Shown in pieces: positions 16,930-24,478 of a stretch of 42,800 nt of DNA (positions are counted from its first letter, which is position 1; each line of letters begins with the position of its first letter). The position numbers and the translations under genes are program-made. The notes under the pieces are model-generated. The model saw only the letters and a list, made by a program, of their open reading frames with translations. It did no database searches and was not told the origin of the DNA. Origin of the DNA: an uncultured Oscillospiraceae bacterium (GTDB taxonomy: Bacteria > Bacillota > Clostridia > Oscillospirales > Ruminococcaceae); contig CAKQGD010000008.1 of the NCBI GenBank assembly GCA_934232845.1, positions 1 to 42,800 of the forward strand. Reading direction: 5' to 3'.

Positions 16930-17829
16930 TCATGCCGTTTCTTCTGCGCCCGGATCCGTCGAGGCAAAATAAACTCCCACCCCATAAAAAGCAAAGCTGC
17001 CATGAAGAAAGCCGTCGGAGGCTGCCGAAAAACAATCAGGGACAGCGCCGTTCCGATGAAAGGGGGAAACCGCATAACAAGCGCTTGTTTTGGCGGCTCC
17101 CAATTCACGCTGCGCACAAATATAAAAGAAAATGCTCAATCCGTACGACGCGAGCCCAAGCAGCAGCACACAAACGACATGTTTCAGATCCGGCAGCCGT
17201 TCTCCCACGGCGAGCGCAATCGCCATCGCGCCCGTTCCCGAGCCGAATCCCTTGGTCACGACAATTTCGAGAGAATCTTTCTTCGAAAGCATACGCGTGC
17301 AGTTGTTTTTAAATCCCCAGCAGATACAAGCGAGCAGCACAAGAAGAGAGCCTGCGGAAAAATCCAAGCTTCCCGCATCCTCCATCGTAAGAACGATACT
17401 TGACAGCGTGACAAGCGCTATAGCGGTCCACAGTCTTTTGGGGATTTTTTCTTTAAACACACATGGCGATCACAGATGTGGCCGCAATCTCAAAATGATT
17501 CAGCAGAGAAGCGTTTGCCGCACTCGTCATCGTCAGACCCGCCATCAAAGAGATCGGCGCGAAATGTCCGGCAGCACCATGCCGATTGCGTAGGGAAGGT
17601 CTTTTTGAGAAAGCGGCTGCTCCTTTGATGCGATGCCGGTTTGTTTTTGCACCAGCCGCACGGTTAAAATCCTAACTCCCGCTCCCCAATACAGCAGCGC
17701 CGCCATAACCGCCGGCGCAGTCCCGTTCAGCAGCAGCCTGGAAATCGGTGAATTCAGCGCATAAAGCGCAGCCGCAGTTGCCGCCATGCATGCGGCAAAT
17801 CTCCGACGGTTTTTCTGTTTTTATCTCAT
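16930..17829 (-). pseudogene. EamA/DMT-family transporter, pseudogene with several lesions
   Basis: A drug/metabolite-transporter gene readable only by changing frame. From a likely ATG at 17829 the third codon is TAA (17821-17823). The frame then resumes as the first helices (MAATAAALYALNSP..., to LPYAIGMVLPDIS near 17560). One missing base near 17555-17563 shifts the frame to the PISLMAGLTMTSAANASLL segment. A second shift near 17455-17463 leads into FKEKIPKRLWTAIALVTL. An extra base in a homopolymer near 17056-17068 and a missing base near 16970-16985 break the last two helices (PFIGTALSLIVF, then VGVYFAST). The segments are collinear with a complete about 290-residue EamA protein. The terminator at its end is intact. 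A different, intact EamA gene lies at 22675-23589. Confidence 0.87.
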
Positions 17830-17843
17830 CCCTTTATAAAGAA

Positions 17844-17881
17844 TTCCCCGGCGCTTTCCCTTTGGGAAATGTTCCGGGGAA
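17844..17881 (-). terminator. Probable terminator after the sensor kinase gene
   Basis: Stem TTCCCCGG/CCGGGGAA (17844-17851 with 17874-17881), enclosing an inner TTTCCC/GGGAAA pair, followed on the minus strand by TTCTTTATAAAG. The T-tract is weak. Confidence 0.55.
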
Positions 17882-17916
17882 CCTATTCTAAGCTTTATCC
17901 GTTTGTCTTTCGCGGT

Positions 17917-19554
17917 TCAGAACACCACCGTAACTTTCGTTCCTTCGCCGGGCGTGCTTTCCAACTGTACGCGCGCATGATGGTACTCGGCGCCATGCCG
18001 CACGATCGACAGTCCGAGCCCCGTTCCCTCCACCGCGCCGGAGCGGCTCTTATCCACACGGTAAAACCGTTCAAACACACGGTTTTGGTCCTCAAGGGGA
18101 ATTCCGACGCCCGTATCCTCGACGCAGAGAACCGCACCCGTACCCTCCCGCGGCTTCACCGTAACGGTAACCGTTCCGCCCGGACGGTTGTATTTTACCG
18201 CGTTGTCGCACAGGCTCGTCAGTATTTCCTCCAGCACGGGGCGCGCGCCCGTCAGCGGCGTTTTGCCCCCCTCCAGACGCATTGTCACATCTTTCGCATC
18301 CGCGGCGCTCTGCAGGCGGCGCAGCGTCTCCTGCGCCAGCGCATACAAATCGACCGTTTCGCGCTCAAACACCGGTTCGTCCTCATCCAGCTTTGACAGG
18401 CGCAGAATATCCTCCACCAGCGCGATCAAACGCTGCGACTCCGCATAGATATCTCCGGAAAACTCGCGGATTTTATCCGGAGAAACCAGTCCCTCCTTCA
18501 TCAGCTCGGCAAAGCCGGAAATCGACGTCAGCGGGGTTTTCAGCTCGTGGGACACGTTTGCGGAAAATTCTCTTCTCAGCTGCTCGCGGCGCTCGTTCTC
18601 GGTCACATCCATCACCAGCAGCACCGCGCCGGTGACCTGTCCGTTTTCCGTGACCGGGGTCGCAATCACACGCAGACAGTGCGCGCCGTCCTCCATCCTG
18701 CGTTCTCCCCGCACACCCGCAAGCGCTTCCTGCGCTGCATCGGCCAACTCGCGGCGGGCTGTCTTTTTGCTGACGAGAGCGGCTTTCTCCGTCAGCAGGC
18801 GGCGGGCGCTCTGATTGCCGGAAAGAATATTTCCTTTTCGATCCAAGAGCAAAAAGCCCTCGCTCATATTTTCCGTGATCGCTGTGAAGTCGCGCTGACG
18901 GCGCTCCAGCTCCTGCATCTGACGGCGAATCGTTCGGTTCTGCTCGGTCAAACGATCTGTAAGAGGCGCAAGCTCCTGATATGTATGATTTCGTTCCGGA
19001 TGATCCAGATCGATTGAATTGAGCGGCCTTATGATCTGCCCTGCCAGCCATGACGCCAAAAAGCCGGACAGCGCCGCCACAACCAAAACGGCCCAGACGA
19101 TCGGCTTCATCAGCCGCATCAGCAGTGCAGCGGCCGTGCCCTGTGTGCAGGAAACACGTACAACCGTCCCATTCGTCAGGCGCTGCGCGCAATAAAACGT
19201 TTTTTTCAGCAGCGTATCGGAGAAATGCACGCTTCGCCCCGTTCCTCTCTCGATCGCCTGTGAAATTTCTTCGCGGCCGAGGTGGTTTTCCATCGACGCA
19301 GCGTCCGCCGCACTGTCATAGAGAACTCTGCCGTCCGCATCGATCCATGTCACGCGGTCATCCGTTTTGAGCGCATTGAAGTATTCCTCCCCCGATATCT
19401 GCACCCCCTGCGCGACATAAGCCGCCTCCGCCGCAAGCTGCGTGAAGAGCTGCTCCTCGTAGATATGAGACAGTGCCCCCCAAAACAATGCGGCACAGAC
19501 CAGCAGCACCGCCAGACAGACCGCAAAGGCGCCCCGAAAAATTTTAAGCCTCAT
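17917..19554 (-). CDS. Sensor histidine kinase, PhoR/WalK-like
   Basis: A 545-residue membrane kinase. A TM helix near residues 9-29 is followed by an extracytoplasmic domain of about 130 residues and a second TM helix (about 163-185). A short HAMP-like stretch (IIRPLNSIDLDHP) leads to a PAS domain (ITENMSEGFLLLDRKGNILS). The HisKA phospho-acceptor box is FSANVSHELKTPLTSISG, and the HATPase motifs are LCDNAVKYN (N box), VEDTGVGIP (G1) and GTGLGLSIV (G2). The start at 19554 overlaps the response regulator by 11 bases and has GGAGG upstream; the longer frame would overlap much more. Phosphate, envelope stress or another cue could be sensed; neither pst nor pho genes lie nearby. Confidence 0.9.
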   Translation of the reverse strand: MRLKIFRGAFAVCLAVLLVCAALFWGALSHIYEEQLFTQLAAEAAYVAQGVQISGEEYFNALKTDDRVTWIDADGRVLYDSAADAASMENHLGREEISQAIERGTGRSVHFSDTLLKKTFYCAQRLTNGTVVRVSCTQGTAAALLMRLMKPIVWAVLVVAALSGFLASWLAGQIIRPLNSIDLDHPERNHTYQELAPLTDRLTEQNRTIRRQMQELERRQRDFTAITENMSEGFLLLDRKGNILSGNQSARRLLTEKAALVSKKTARRELADAAQEALAGVRGERRMEDGAHCLRVIATPVTENGQVTGAVLLVMDVTENERREQLRREFSANVSHELKTPLTSISGFAELMKEGLVSPDKIREFSGDIYAESQRLIALVEDILRLSKLDEDEPVFERETVDLYALAQETLRRLQSAADAKDVTMRLEGGKTPLTGARPVLEEILTSLCDNAVKYNRPGGTVTVTVKPREGTGAVLCVEDTGVGIPLEDQNRVFERFYRVDKSRSGAVEGTGLGLSIVRHGAEYHHARVQLESTPGEGTKVTVVF

Positions 19555-20224
19555 GGCCGCCTCCGATTTTATAGCCGACGCCGCGCACTGTTTCGATGCA
19601 GGCGCCCGCTTCTCCGAGCTTCGCGCGCAGCGTGCGCACATGTACGTCGACCGTTCGGTTTTCTCCGTCGAAGTCGCTGCCCCAGACGCGGTCCATAATG
19701 GTGTCCCGCGTCAAAACAAGTCCTTCGTTCTCCATCAGCAGACAGAGCAGCTCAAACTCCTTGTGCGTCAGGGTTATCTCCCCGCCGTTCACGCGCACCT
19801 CATGCCGCTGCGGACGCACCGAAAGAGCCCCGATGTGATATTCCGCGGGCGTTTCTCCTCTTTTTGTGCGGCGCAACAGTGCACGCACACGCGCGACCAG
19901 TTCCATCATACCGAAGGGTTTTCCGATAAAATCATCCGCACCGCTGTCGAGGCCGACGACCTTGTCGTATTCGCTGTTTTTTGCCGTCAGCAAAATCACG
20001 GGCAGATCACGCGTCGCGCCGCGGACACGCAGCTTTTTCAAAACGGAAAGCCCGTCCTCCCCCGGCAGCATTAAATCCAGCAGCAGAAGCTCCGGCGTCT
20101 CCCGCTCCAATGCGGGCCAAAATTCCGCGGGCGAGGCAAAGCCCTCTGCCTCAAAGCCCTGCGCCTTCAGCGCATACACGACCAGTTTTCGGATGCTGTC
20201 GTCATCCTCTAAAAAATAAATCAT
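19544..20224 (-). CDS. OmpR/PhoB-family response regulator
   Basis: A 226-residue two-component regulator. The receiver domain has the acidic pocket EDDD (6-9), the phospho-acceptor Asp in LLLLDLMLPGEDG (about residue 50), Thr in LLTAKN and Lys in GKPF. The DNA-binding winged helix (about 130-222) carries LTHKEFELLCLLMEN and the recognition helix region RTVDVHVRTLRAKL. AAGGGAAG precedes the ATG at 20224. It is translationally coupled to the kinase and preceded by a 59-residue membrane protein gene ending 63 bases upstream. Confidence 0.94.
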   Translation of the reverse strand: MIYFLEDDDSIRKLVVYALKAQGFEAEGFASPAEFWPALERETPELLLLDLMLPGEDGLSVLKKLRVRGATRDLPVILLTAKNSEYDKVVGLDSGADDFIGKPFGMMELVARVRALLRRTKRGETPAEYHIGALSVRPQRHEVRVNGGEITLTHKEFELLCLLMENEGLVLTRDTIMDRVWGSDFDGENRTVDVHVRTLRAKLGEAGACIETVRGVGYKIGGGHEA

Positions 20225-20287
20225 ATCGAAATACTTCCCTTCTCTCCGCCGAAGAGGTTTTCATTGAAAACGACGGATGCAAAGCCA

Positions 20288-20467
20288 TCACTTTTTCATC
20301 AAATCCCGCCCGTACGTCAGCCAGAGACAGTTTGCCATGCCGCATAAAATCGCAATGGCTCCGTACACACTGGTACCGTCCCGCAGAAACAGATACAAAA
20401 ATCCTGCCGCACCGGCGATCCAGACAAGCGCAGCCAAAACAAAAATTGCTTTTTTCGTAAGAAACAC
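20288..20467 (-). CDS. Small two-helix membrane protein upstream of the two-component pair
   Basis: A 59-residue open frame starting with GTG at 20467, with GGAG 8 bases upstream. Helices are predicted at about 6-26 (AIFVLAALVWIAGAAGFLYL) and 33-50 (VYGAIAILCGMANCLWL), ending in a charged YGRDLMKK. An unusually clear promoter (20546-20575) and an upstream terminator isolate it from amt, and the two-component genes follow on the same strand without a visible terminator. I do not recognise a family. The hydrophobic profile and expression signals support a real gene; a role as a modulator of the kinase is only a guess from position. The much longer frame to 20866 is a GC-rich overrun across a terminator. 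Confidence 0.65.
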   Translation of the reverse strand: MFLTKKAIFVLAALVWIAGAAGFLYLFLRDGTSVYGAIAILCGMANCLWLTYGRDLMKK

Positions 20468-20545
20468 TCCTTTTTCTCCGCACGGGCATTTTCTTCCCGC
20501 GAAGGCGGTTTGACGCAAGCTTTCCCGCCAAGCCGCTCTGCGGTT

Positions 20546-20575
20546 ATGATACCACATTGTGCGCGGCGCGCACAA
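20546..20575 (-). promoter_or_regulatory. Promoter for the small membrane protein and two-component genes
   Basis: Minus-strand TTGTGC (20570-20575), 18-bp spacer ending TGTGG (extended -10), TATCAT (20546-20551). Confidence 0.65.
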
Positions 20576-20589
20576 GACCCGCAGTGCGA

Positions 20590-20637
20590 AGATTGCAGAA
20601 AAAAGCAGGCGTGCTTTCCGTAAGAAAGCACGCCTGC
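20590..20637 (-). terminator. Terminator after the Amt-PII gene
   Basis: Perfect 14-bp stem (20605-20618 with 20624-20637) with a 5-base loop, followed on the minus strand by TTTTTTCTGC. It lies about 130 bases beyond the stop codon; the GC-rich stretch between holds nothing else I can name. Confidence 0.88.
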
Positions 20638-20768
20638 CGGATTGCGGTTTCCGGCCAAGCCGCGCCGCCAGCCGGCGCGAAGGCAAAGCCGGAGACCGTG
20701 CGGGTTCGGCCCGCCGGAAAAGAGGACGCAGGGAAGAATGGTCCGCTTCCCCGCAAAAGAAAGTATCC

Positions 20769-22427
20769 TTACTCCGCCGCAAGTGCGTCATAGCCGGTCT
20801 CACCCGTGCTGACGCGCAGAATGTCCTCCACATCGGTGACAAAAATCTTGCCGTCACCGGTTTCACCGGTATAGAGCGCCTTGCGTGCGACAGCGGCGAC
20901 CAGCGCGGGATCCACCGTGGAAACTACGATGTCCACACGGATTTTCGGACTGAGCTTCATGCTCATTTTCACGCCGCGGTACTGGCCGGATTTGCCTTTC
21001 TGCAGGCCGCATCCCATGACATTCGTCACCGTCATGCCCGTTATGCCGATCTGCGCCAGCGCGTCACGCAGCGCCGAGAAACGATCCTCATTGCAGAAAA
21101 TCGAAACCATTGTAAACTTGCCGTCTCCCTCGGCTGTATGCAGCCGAATCGGCGCGGGTTCCACATCGGATACATCCACGGGCGCGGGCACACCCCCCTG
21201 CCCGATGAAACCGGGGTCGGACGGAAGAAAGTCCGCGTAGGCGCTTGTCAATCCATGCTCGCACACGTCCAGACCCATAATCTCCTCCTCGGGAGTGACA
21301 CGCAGCCCGACCGTCATCTCAAGAATTTTAAAGACAATGCTCATTGTGACCACGATATAAACTGCAATCACCGCAACTCCGAGCAGCTGCACACCAAGTT
21401 GATGAAAGCCGCCGCCATAAAGTACGCCGGTTTTTGTATCAAACAAGCCGACCGCGACGGCGCCCCAGATACCGTTGCAGCAGTGAACCGCCACCGCGCC
21501 GACAGGATCGTCGACATGCAGCTTCTGATCGATAAATTCCGCGGCGAAGTCAACCAGCAGTCCCGACGCAATACCGATGATCAAAGCACCGAAGGCATCT
21601 ACATTTGCACAGCCCGCCGTGATTGCGACAAGACCGGCCAGAGAAGCGTTGAGGCACATGGAGACGTCTGGCTTTCCATGGCGCACCCATGTATCCATCA
21701 TGCTCGCCACGGTCGCCACCGCGGGAGCGATGGTCGTGGTACCCAGAATCTGCGCCAAAGACGTCACATCGGCCGCCGCTGCGCCGTTAAAGCCATACCA
21801 AGCGAACCAGAGGATAAACACGCCCAGCGCACCGAGCGTCAAAGAATGGCCGGGGATCGCATTGACAACGGTTTTGCCTTCATGGTCCTTCGTATACTTG
21901 CCGATGCGGGGGCCCAGCATTTTCGCGCCGATAAAGGCAGTGAGGCCTCCGACCATATGAATGACTGCGGATCCCGCGAAATCCACAAAGCCAAGCTGCG
22001 CGAGCCAGCCCTGCGAATTCCACACCCAGCCTGCTTCAATCGGGTAAATCACTGCGGAAATTACGCCGGAATAGATACAATAGGTGACAAACTTCGTGCG
22101 TTCCGCCATCGCACCGGAAACAATCGTCGCGGCAGTTGCGCAGAACACCAGCTGAAAGAAGAAGTTCGACCAGTTAAAAGATGCAAAGTCCGTAAACAGT
22201 CCGTATTCCGGCATCCCGATCACGCCGAACAGATAGGTGTCGCTGTTCATCAGTCCGTAGCCGAGAAGGCAGAATACCGCCGTACCGATGCAAAAATCCA
22301 TCAGGTTTTTCATAATGATGTTGCCGGCGTTTTTTGCGCGTGTAAAGCCGGTTTCCACCATTGCAAATCCGCACTGCATGAAAAAAACCAGCACGGCGCC
22401 CAACAAGTACCATACGCTCATATCCAT
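20769..22427 (-). CDS. amt: Ammonium transporter fused to a C-terminal PII (GlnB/GlnK) domain
   Basis: A 552-residue fusion. Residues 1 to about 385 are an Amt/Mep/Rh channel, with the pore twin histidines in SAVIHMVGG (His157) and GAVAVHCCNGIWG (His315). After a linker (about 390-435), residues 437-540 are a complete PII signalling domain: FTMVSIF start, a T-loop with QKGKSGQYRG (Tyr483 at the classical modified position) and a B-loop TGETGDGKIFV that binds ATP or ADP. In most bacteria GlnK is a separate protein that plugs Amt when nitrogen is plentiful; here sensor and channel are one chain. The start at 22427 follows GGAGATGG. Expression is probably controlled by the structured leader 22428-22620. 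Confidence 0.96.
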   Translation of the reverse strand: MDMSVWYLLGAVLVFFMQCGFAMVETGFTRAKNAGNIIMKNLMDFCIGTAVFCLLGYGLMNSDTYLFGVIGMPEYGLFTDFASFNWSNFFFQLVFCATAATIVSGAMAERTKFVTYCIYSGVISAVIYPIEAGWVWNSQGWLAQLGFVDFAGSAVIHMVGGLTAFIGAKMLGPRIGKYTKDHEGKTVVNAIPGHSLTLGALGVFILWFAWYGFNGAAAADVTSLAQILGTTTIAPAVATVASMMDTWVRHGKPDVSMCLNASLAGLVAITAGCANVDAFGALIIGIASGLLVDFAAEFIDQKLHVDDPVGAVAVHCCNGIWGAVAVGLFDTKTGVLYGGGFHQLGVQLLGVAVIAVYIVVTMSIVFKILEMTVGLRVTPEEEIMGLDVCEHGLTSAYADFLPSDPGFIGQGGVPAPVDVSDVEPAPIRLHTAEGDGKFTMVSIFCNEDRFSALRDALAQIGITGMTVTNVMGCGLQKGKSGQYRGVKMSMKLSPKIRVDIVVSTVDPALVAAVARKALYTGETGDGKIFVTDVEDILRVSTGETGYDALAAE

Positions 22428-22446
22428 TTTGCAGCCATCTCCAATC

Positions 22447-22512
22447 CAAATAAACGAAGGGCGTGTGTTCCGCCGGTGAGCTTTTCCTCTCTCCGGCAGA
22501 ACGCACGCCCTT
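22447..22512 (-). terminator. Attenuator terminator in the Amt-PII leader
   Basis: A 20-bp stem (22457-22476 with 22493-22512) with one C-A mismatch and one G-U pair and a 16-base loop, then CGTTTATTT on the minus strand. It lies 30 bases before the gene and before its ribosome binding site. Confidence 0.75.
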
Positions 22513-22520
22513 GCGCGTTC
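22499..22520 (-). promoter_or_regulatory. Hexaloop hairpin, candidate ANTAR antiterminator site
   Basis: On the minus strand an 8-bp stem GAACGCGC/GTGCGTTC closes a six-base loop AAGGGC. Loop position 1 is A and position 4 is G, the pattern known for RNA hairpins bound by ANTAR-domain antiterminators of nitrogen genes. Its loop and 3' arm are part of the 5' arm of the terminator, so the two structures exclude each other. A clear second hexaloop (P1) was not found. Confidence 0.55.
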
Positions 22521-22559
22521 TTTTTCGATCCTTTTCTTTTTTCTTTAACTGCAGTTAGA

Positions 22560-22609
22560 AAGCAAAACAGGCGCTGTCGGGCGGGAGAAAACTCCCTGTC
22601 CGCAGCGCC
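22560..22609 (-). other. First leader hairpin of the Amt-PII mRNA
   Basis: Outer stem GGCGCTG/CAGCGCC (22570-22576 with 22603-22609) and inner GGGAG-TTTT-CTCCC. The minus-strand tail TGTTTTGCTTTCT is T-rich, so it could be an additional, weaker terminator or an aptamer-like element. Confidence 0.6.
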
Positions 22610-22627
22610 ATTGCCTTGATGCATTTC

Positions 22628-22655
22628 AGTTTACCACGATTGGATGAAATGTCAA
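22628..22655 (-). promoter_or_regulatory. Promoter of the Amt-PII gene
   Basis: Minus-strand TTGACA (22650-22655), 16-bp spacer, TAAACT (22628-22633). It begins 20 bases beyond the end of the EamA gene. Confidence 0.75.
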
Positions 22656-22674
22656 TATAAACATTTAAATTTTG

Positions 22675-23589
22675 TTAATTTTCACAAAAATGAATTTCAC
22701 TTTTTCCTCTGTTTTTTACCGATGATTTTTTAGCATCCAACAGCACCGACGCTGTAATCGCCGCAAGAATTACTGCCGTACCTATTACCGCGCGCAGTGT
22801 CAGTCCCTCGCGCAGCACCAATACCCCGCAGAATACGCTCGTGATCGGCTCAAGACAGCTGAACAGCGCGGCCTTCTGCCCGCCGATACATGACACGCCG
22901 ATTTGAAAAAACATACTGCCCACAATCGCAATCAGCATCGCAAAGATAAAAATCAGCCCATAAGCGCGCAGGGGCAAGTCAAAGGTCAGCGAGTGCATCG
23001 CCGCGCCATAAAAAAACACCGCGACACAGCTCACCATAAGAACCACCGTATTCACGGCATATGGACTGTAGCTGCCGACGTCGGCACGCTCAAGCATCAC
23101 AATAAACACCGCGTATGTTACGCCGGACAAAAGTGCGATTGCCACGCCGAGCAGATTACCCGCGGAGGATCCGCCCTGCAGCAGCCCGACGCCCGCCGCG
23201 CAGAACATATAACAAAGAAGCTTTGCCGCGCGAAACGGCTTGCGGAAAAAGAGCGTCTCGATCACAAACACGAACATGGGATAAACAAAGTGCAGCGTCG
23301 TCGCCATTCCGGATGCAATGTACAAATAGGAGTTCAGCAGCAGAAGCGGCGTGATCACCGCGGAAAAAAGCGACGCGGCGGCAAGCTTTGTTCCTCTTTC
23401 CCGCAGGGTGCGGCCAAGCTCACCCCGAGACAGCCATAAAAACAGCGGCAGCGGCAGCAACTGCCGAAAAAACAGCAGTGTCGCAGCACTGCAGCCATAG
23501 GCGTAAATACGCGTCACCAACAGCGGCATGATGCCGAAAGACATCGCTGACAGTACAACAAGCAGAGTCCCCTTTTGCGTTCGTGTCAT
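22675..23589 (-). CDS. EamA/DMT-family transporter (intact)
   Basis: A 304-residue drug/metabolite transporter with ten predicted helices in two EamA repeats (about 5-135 and 150-285); the second repeat contains the conserved CLEPITSVFCGVLVLRE. Members export amino acids or other metabolites; the substrate here is unknown. The start at 23589 is preferred to an ATG at 23754 because a clear promoter (23701-23730) lies between them and because the first helix begins directly after it. Unlike the relic at 16930-17829 all helices are in one frame. It has its own promoter within the end of plsC. Confidence 0.86.
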   Translation of the reverse strand: MTRTQKGTLLVVLSAMSFGIMPLLVTRIYAYGCSAATLLFFRQLLPLPLFLWLSRGELGRTLRERGTKLAAASLFSAVITPLLLLNSYLYIASGMATTLHFVYPMFVFVIETLFFRKPFRAAKLLCYMFCAAGVGLLQGGSSAGNLLGVAIALLSGVTYAVFIVMLERADVGSYSPYAVNTVVLMVSCVAVFFYGAAMHSLTFDLPLRAYGLIFIFAMLIAIVGSMFFQIGVSCIGGQKAALFSCLEPITSVFCGVLVLREGLTLRAVIGTAVILAAITASVLLDAKKSSVKNRGKSEIHFCEN

Positions 23590-23700
23590 ACAGAATCCCG
23601 TCCCTTCCCTCGGTTCAAAAAGCATCGCAGCAGCCGGGCCCGATGGGTTAAAAGCGCTTAGGGGAACCGGTGTTCTGTCTCTTGTTTCTTGTAAAACTAT

Positions 23701-23730
23701 ATTATACCTTTTCCGCGCGCATCTCGTCAA
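23701..23730 (-). promoter_or_regulatory. Promoter of the intact EamA gene
   Basis: Minus-strand TTGACG (23725-23730), 18-bp spacer, TATAAT (23701-23706). It lies inside the last codons of plsC and gives a leader of about 105 bases. Confidence 0.75.
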
Positions 23731-24445
23731 GCGCTGCGCGTACCTGCTCTTCACAAAGAGCCGGCAGAGCTTTCCAGTCGTCGCGCGTATAAGCCGATGT
23801 GTCTACAGCAGGCAGTACGCGCAGGCGCAGCGTGACCTCCGGATTGATCCGCTTACCGTTTCTCTCAAAAAACAATCCGGTGCCGTCGATACAAAACGGA
23901 ACGACCGGTACATGGCTCTTCTGCGCGATCCGAAACGCTCCCGCCTTAAACTGGGCGACCTTGCCGTCGCGGCTGCGCGTTCCTTCCGGAAAAATGATGA
24001 TCGGATACCCGGCCTCGACATTGCCCGCCGCCTCGCGGAATGCCGCCGCCGCGCCGCGGGGATCCTCACGGTTGACAAATACGCAGCGAAACCGCTCCAT
24101 CCATCCACGGGCGATCGGAACCTTGCCGATCGATTTTTTCGAGAGCAGGGCTTTCGCCCCTCCCAAATAACCGAGCACCAGCATGATATCAAAATAGCCT
24201 TGGTGATTTCCCACATAAACCGCCGGCATATCGTCCGCCGGCAGATTTTCAAGACCCTGCGTTTCGACGCGCGCCCCCGCGGCACGCAGCGTAAAGCGAG
24301 CCCAGCGCTGTGCGACATCAAACACGATTGCATCCGCTCCGGCCGTGTCGCCGCGCTTTTTCAGCGCATCACAGCGCGGACGCCGAAACAGCGTCCCGGT
24401 TAGATAAAATACCTCTAAAAAAATAAGCCAAACGGTACGAAGCAT
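23702..24445 (-). CDS. plsC: 1-acyl-sn-glycerol-3-phosphate acyltransferase family protein
   Basis: A 247-residue membrane-associated acyltransferase that makes phosphatidic acid from lysophosphatidic acid. The four family blocks are present: NHQGYFD (NHx4D catalytic motif), the VNRED segment, FPEGTRS (phosphate-binding block) and VPVVPFCIDGT. An N-terminal hydrophobic segment (about 3-20) may anchor it. AAGGAG lies upstream of the ATG at 24445. It follows the CLC antiporter gene by 33 bases and is probably co-transcribed with it. Confidence 0.92.
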   Translation of the reverse strand: MLRTVWLIFLEVFYLTGTLFRRPRCDALKKRGDTAGADAIVFDVAQRWARFTLRAAGARVETQGLENLPADDMPAVYVGNHQGYFDIMLVLGYLGGAKALLSKKSIGKVPIARGWMERFRCVFVNREDPRGAAAAFREAAGNVEAGYPIIIFPEGTRSRDGKVAQFKAGAFRIAQKSHVPVVPFCIDGTGLFFERNGKRINPEVTLRLRVLPAVDTSAYTRDDWKALPALCEEQVRAALDEMRAEKV

Positions 24446-24478
24446 AACTGCGGTCTCCTTTTTCCGTGGTTTGCCGGA

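Larger units (their letters stand above)
22428..22620 (-). promoter_or_regulatory. Structured 5' leader of the Amt-PII mRNA, probable antitermination control
   Basis: The transcript starts about 22620 and runs 193 bases before the start codon. It folds into two blocks: a first GC-rich hairpin (22570-22609) with a short T-rich tail, and a second, longer stem-loop (22457-22512) ending in TTTATTT. A smaller hairpin with a six-base loop (22499-22520) competes with the second stem. This layout is that of a transcription attenuator. Confidence 0.7.

Noticed and set aside
20559..22619. Very long plus-strand frame (686 codons) opposite amt
   Set aside because: Shadow of the Amt-PII gene in GC-rich DNA; composition is rich in Arg/His/Gln and no family is recognisable, while the minus strand has clear domains.
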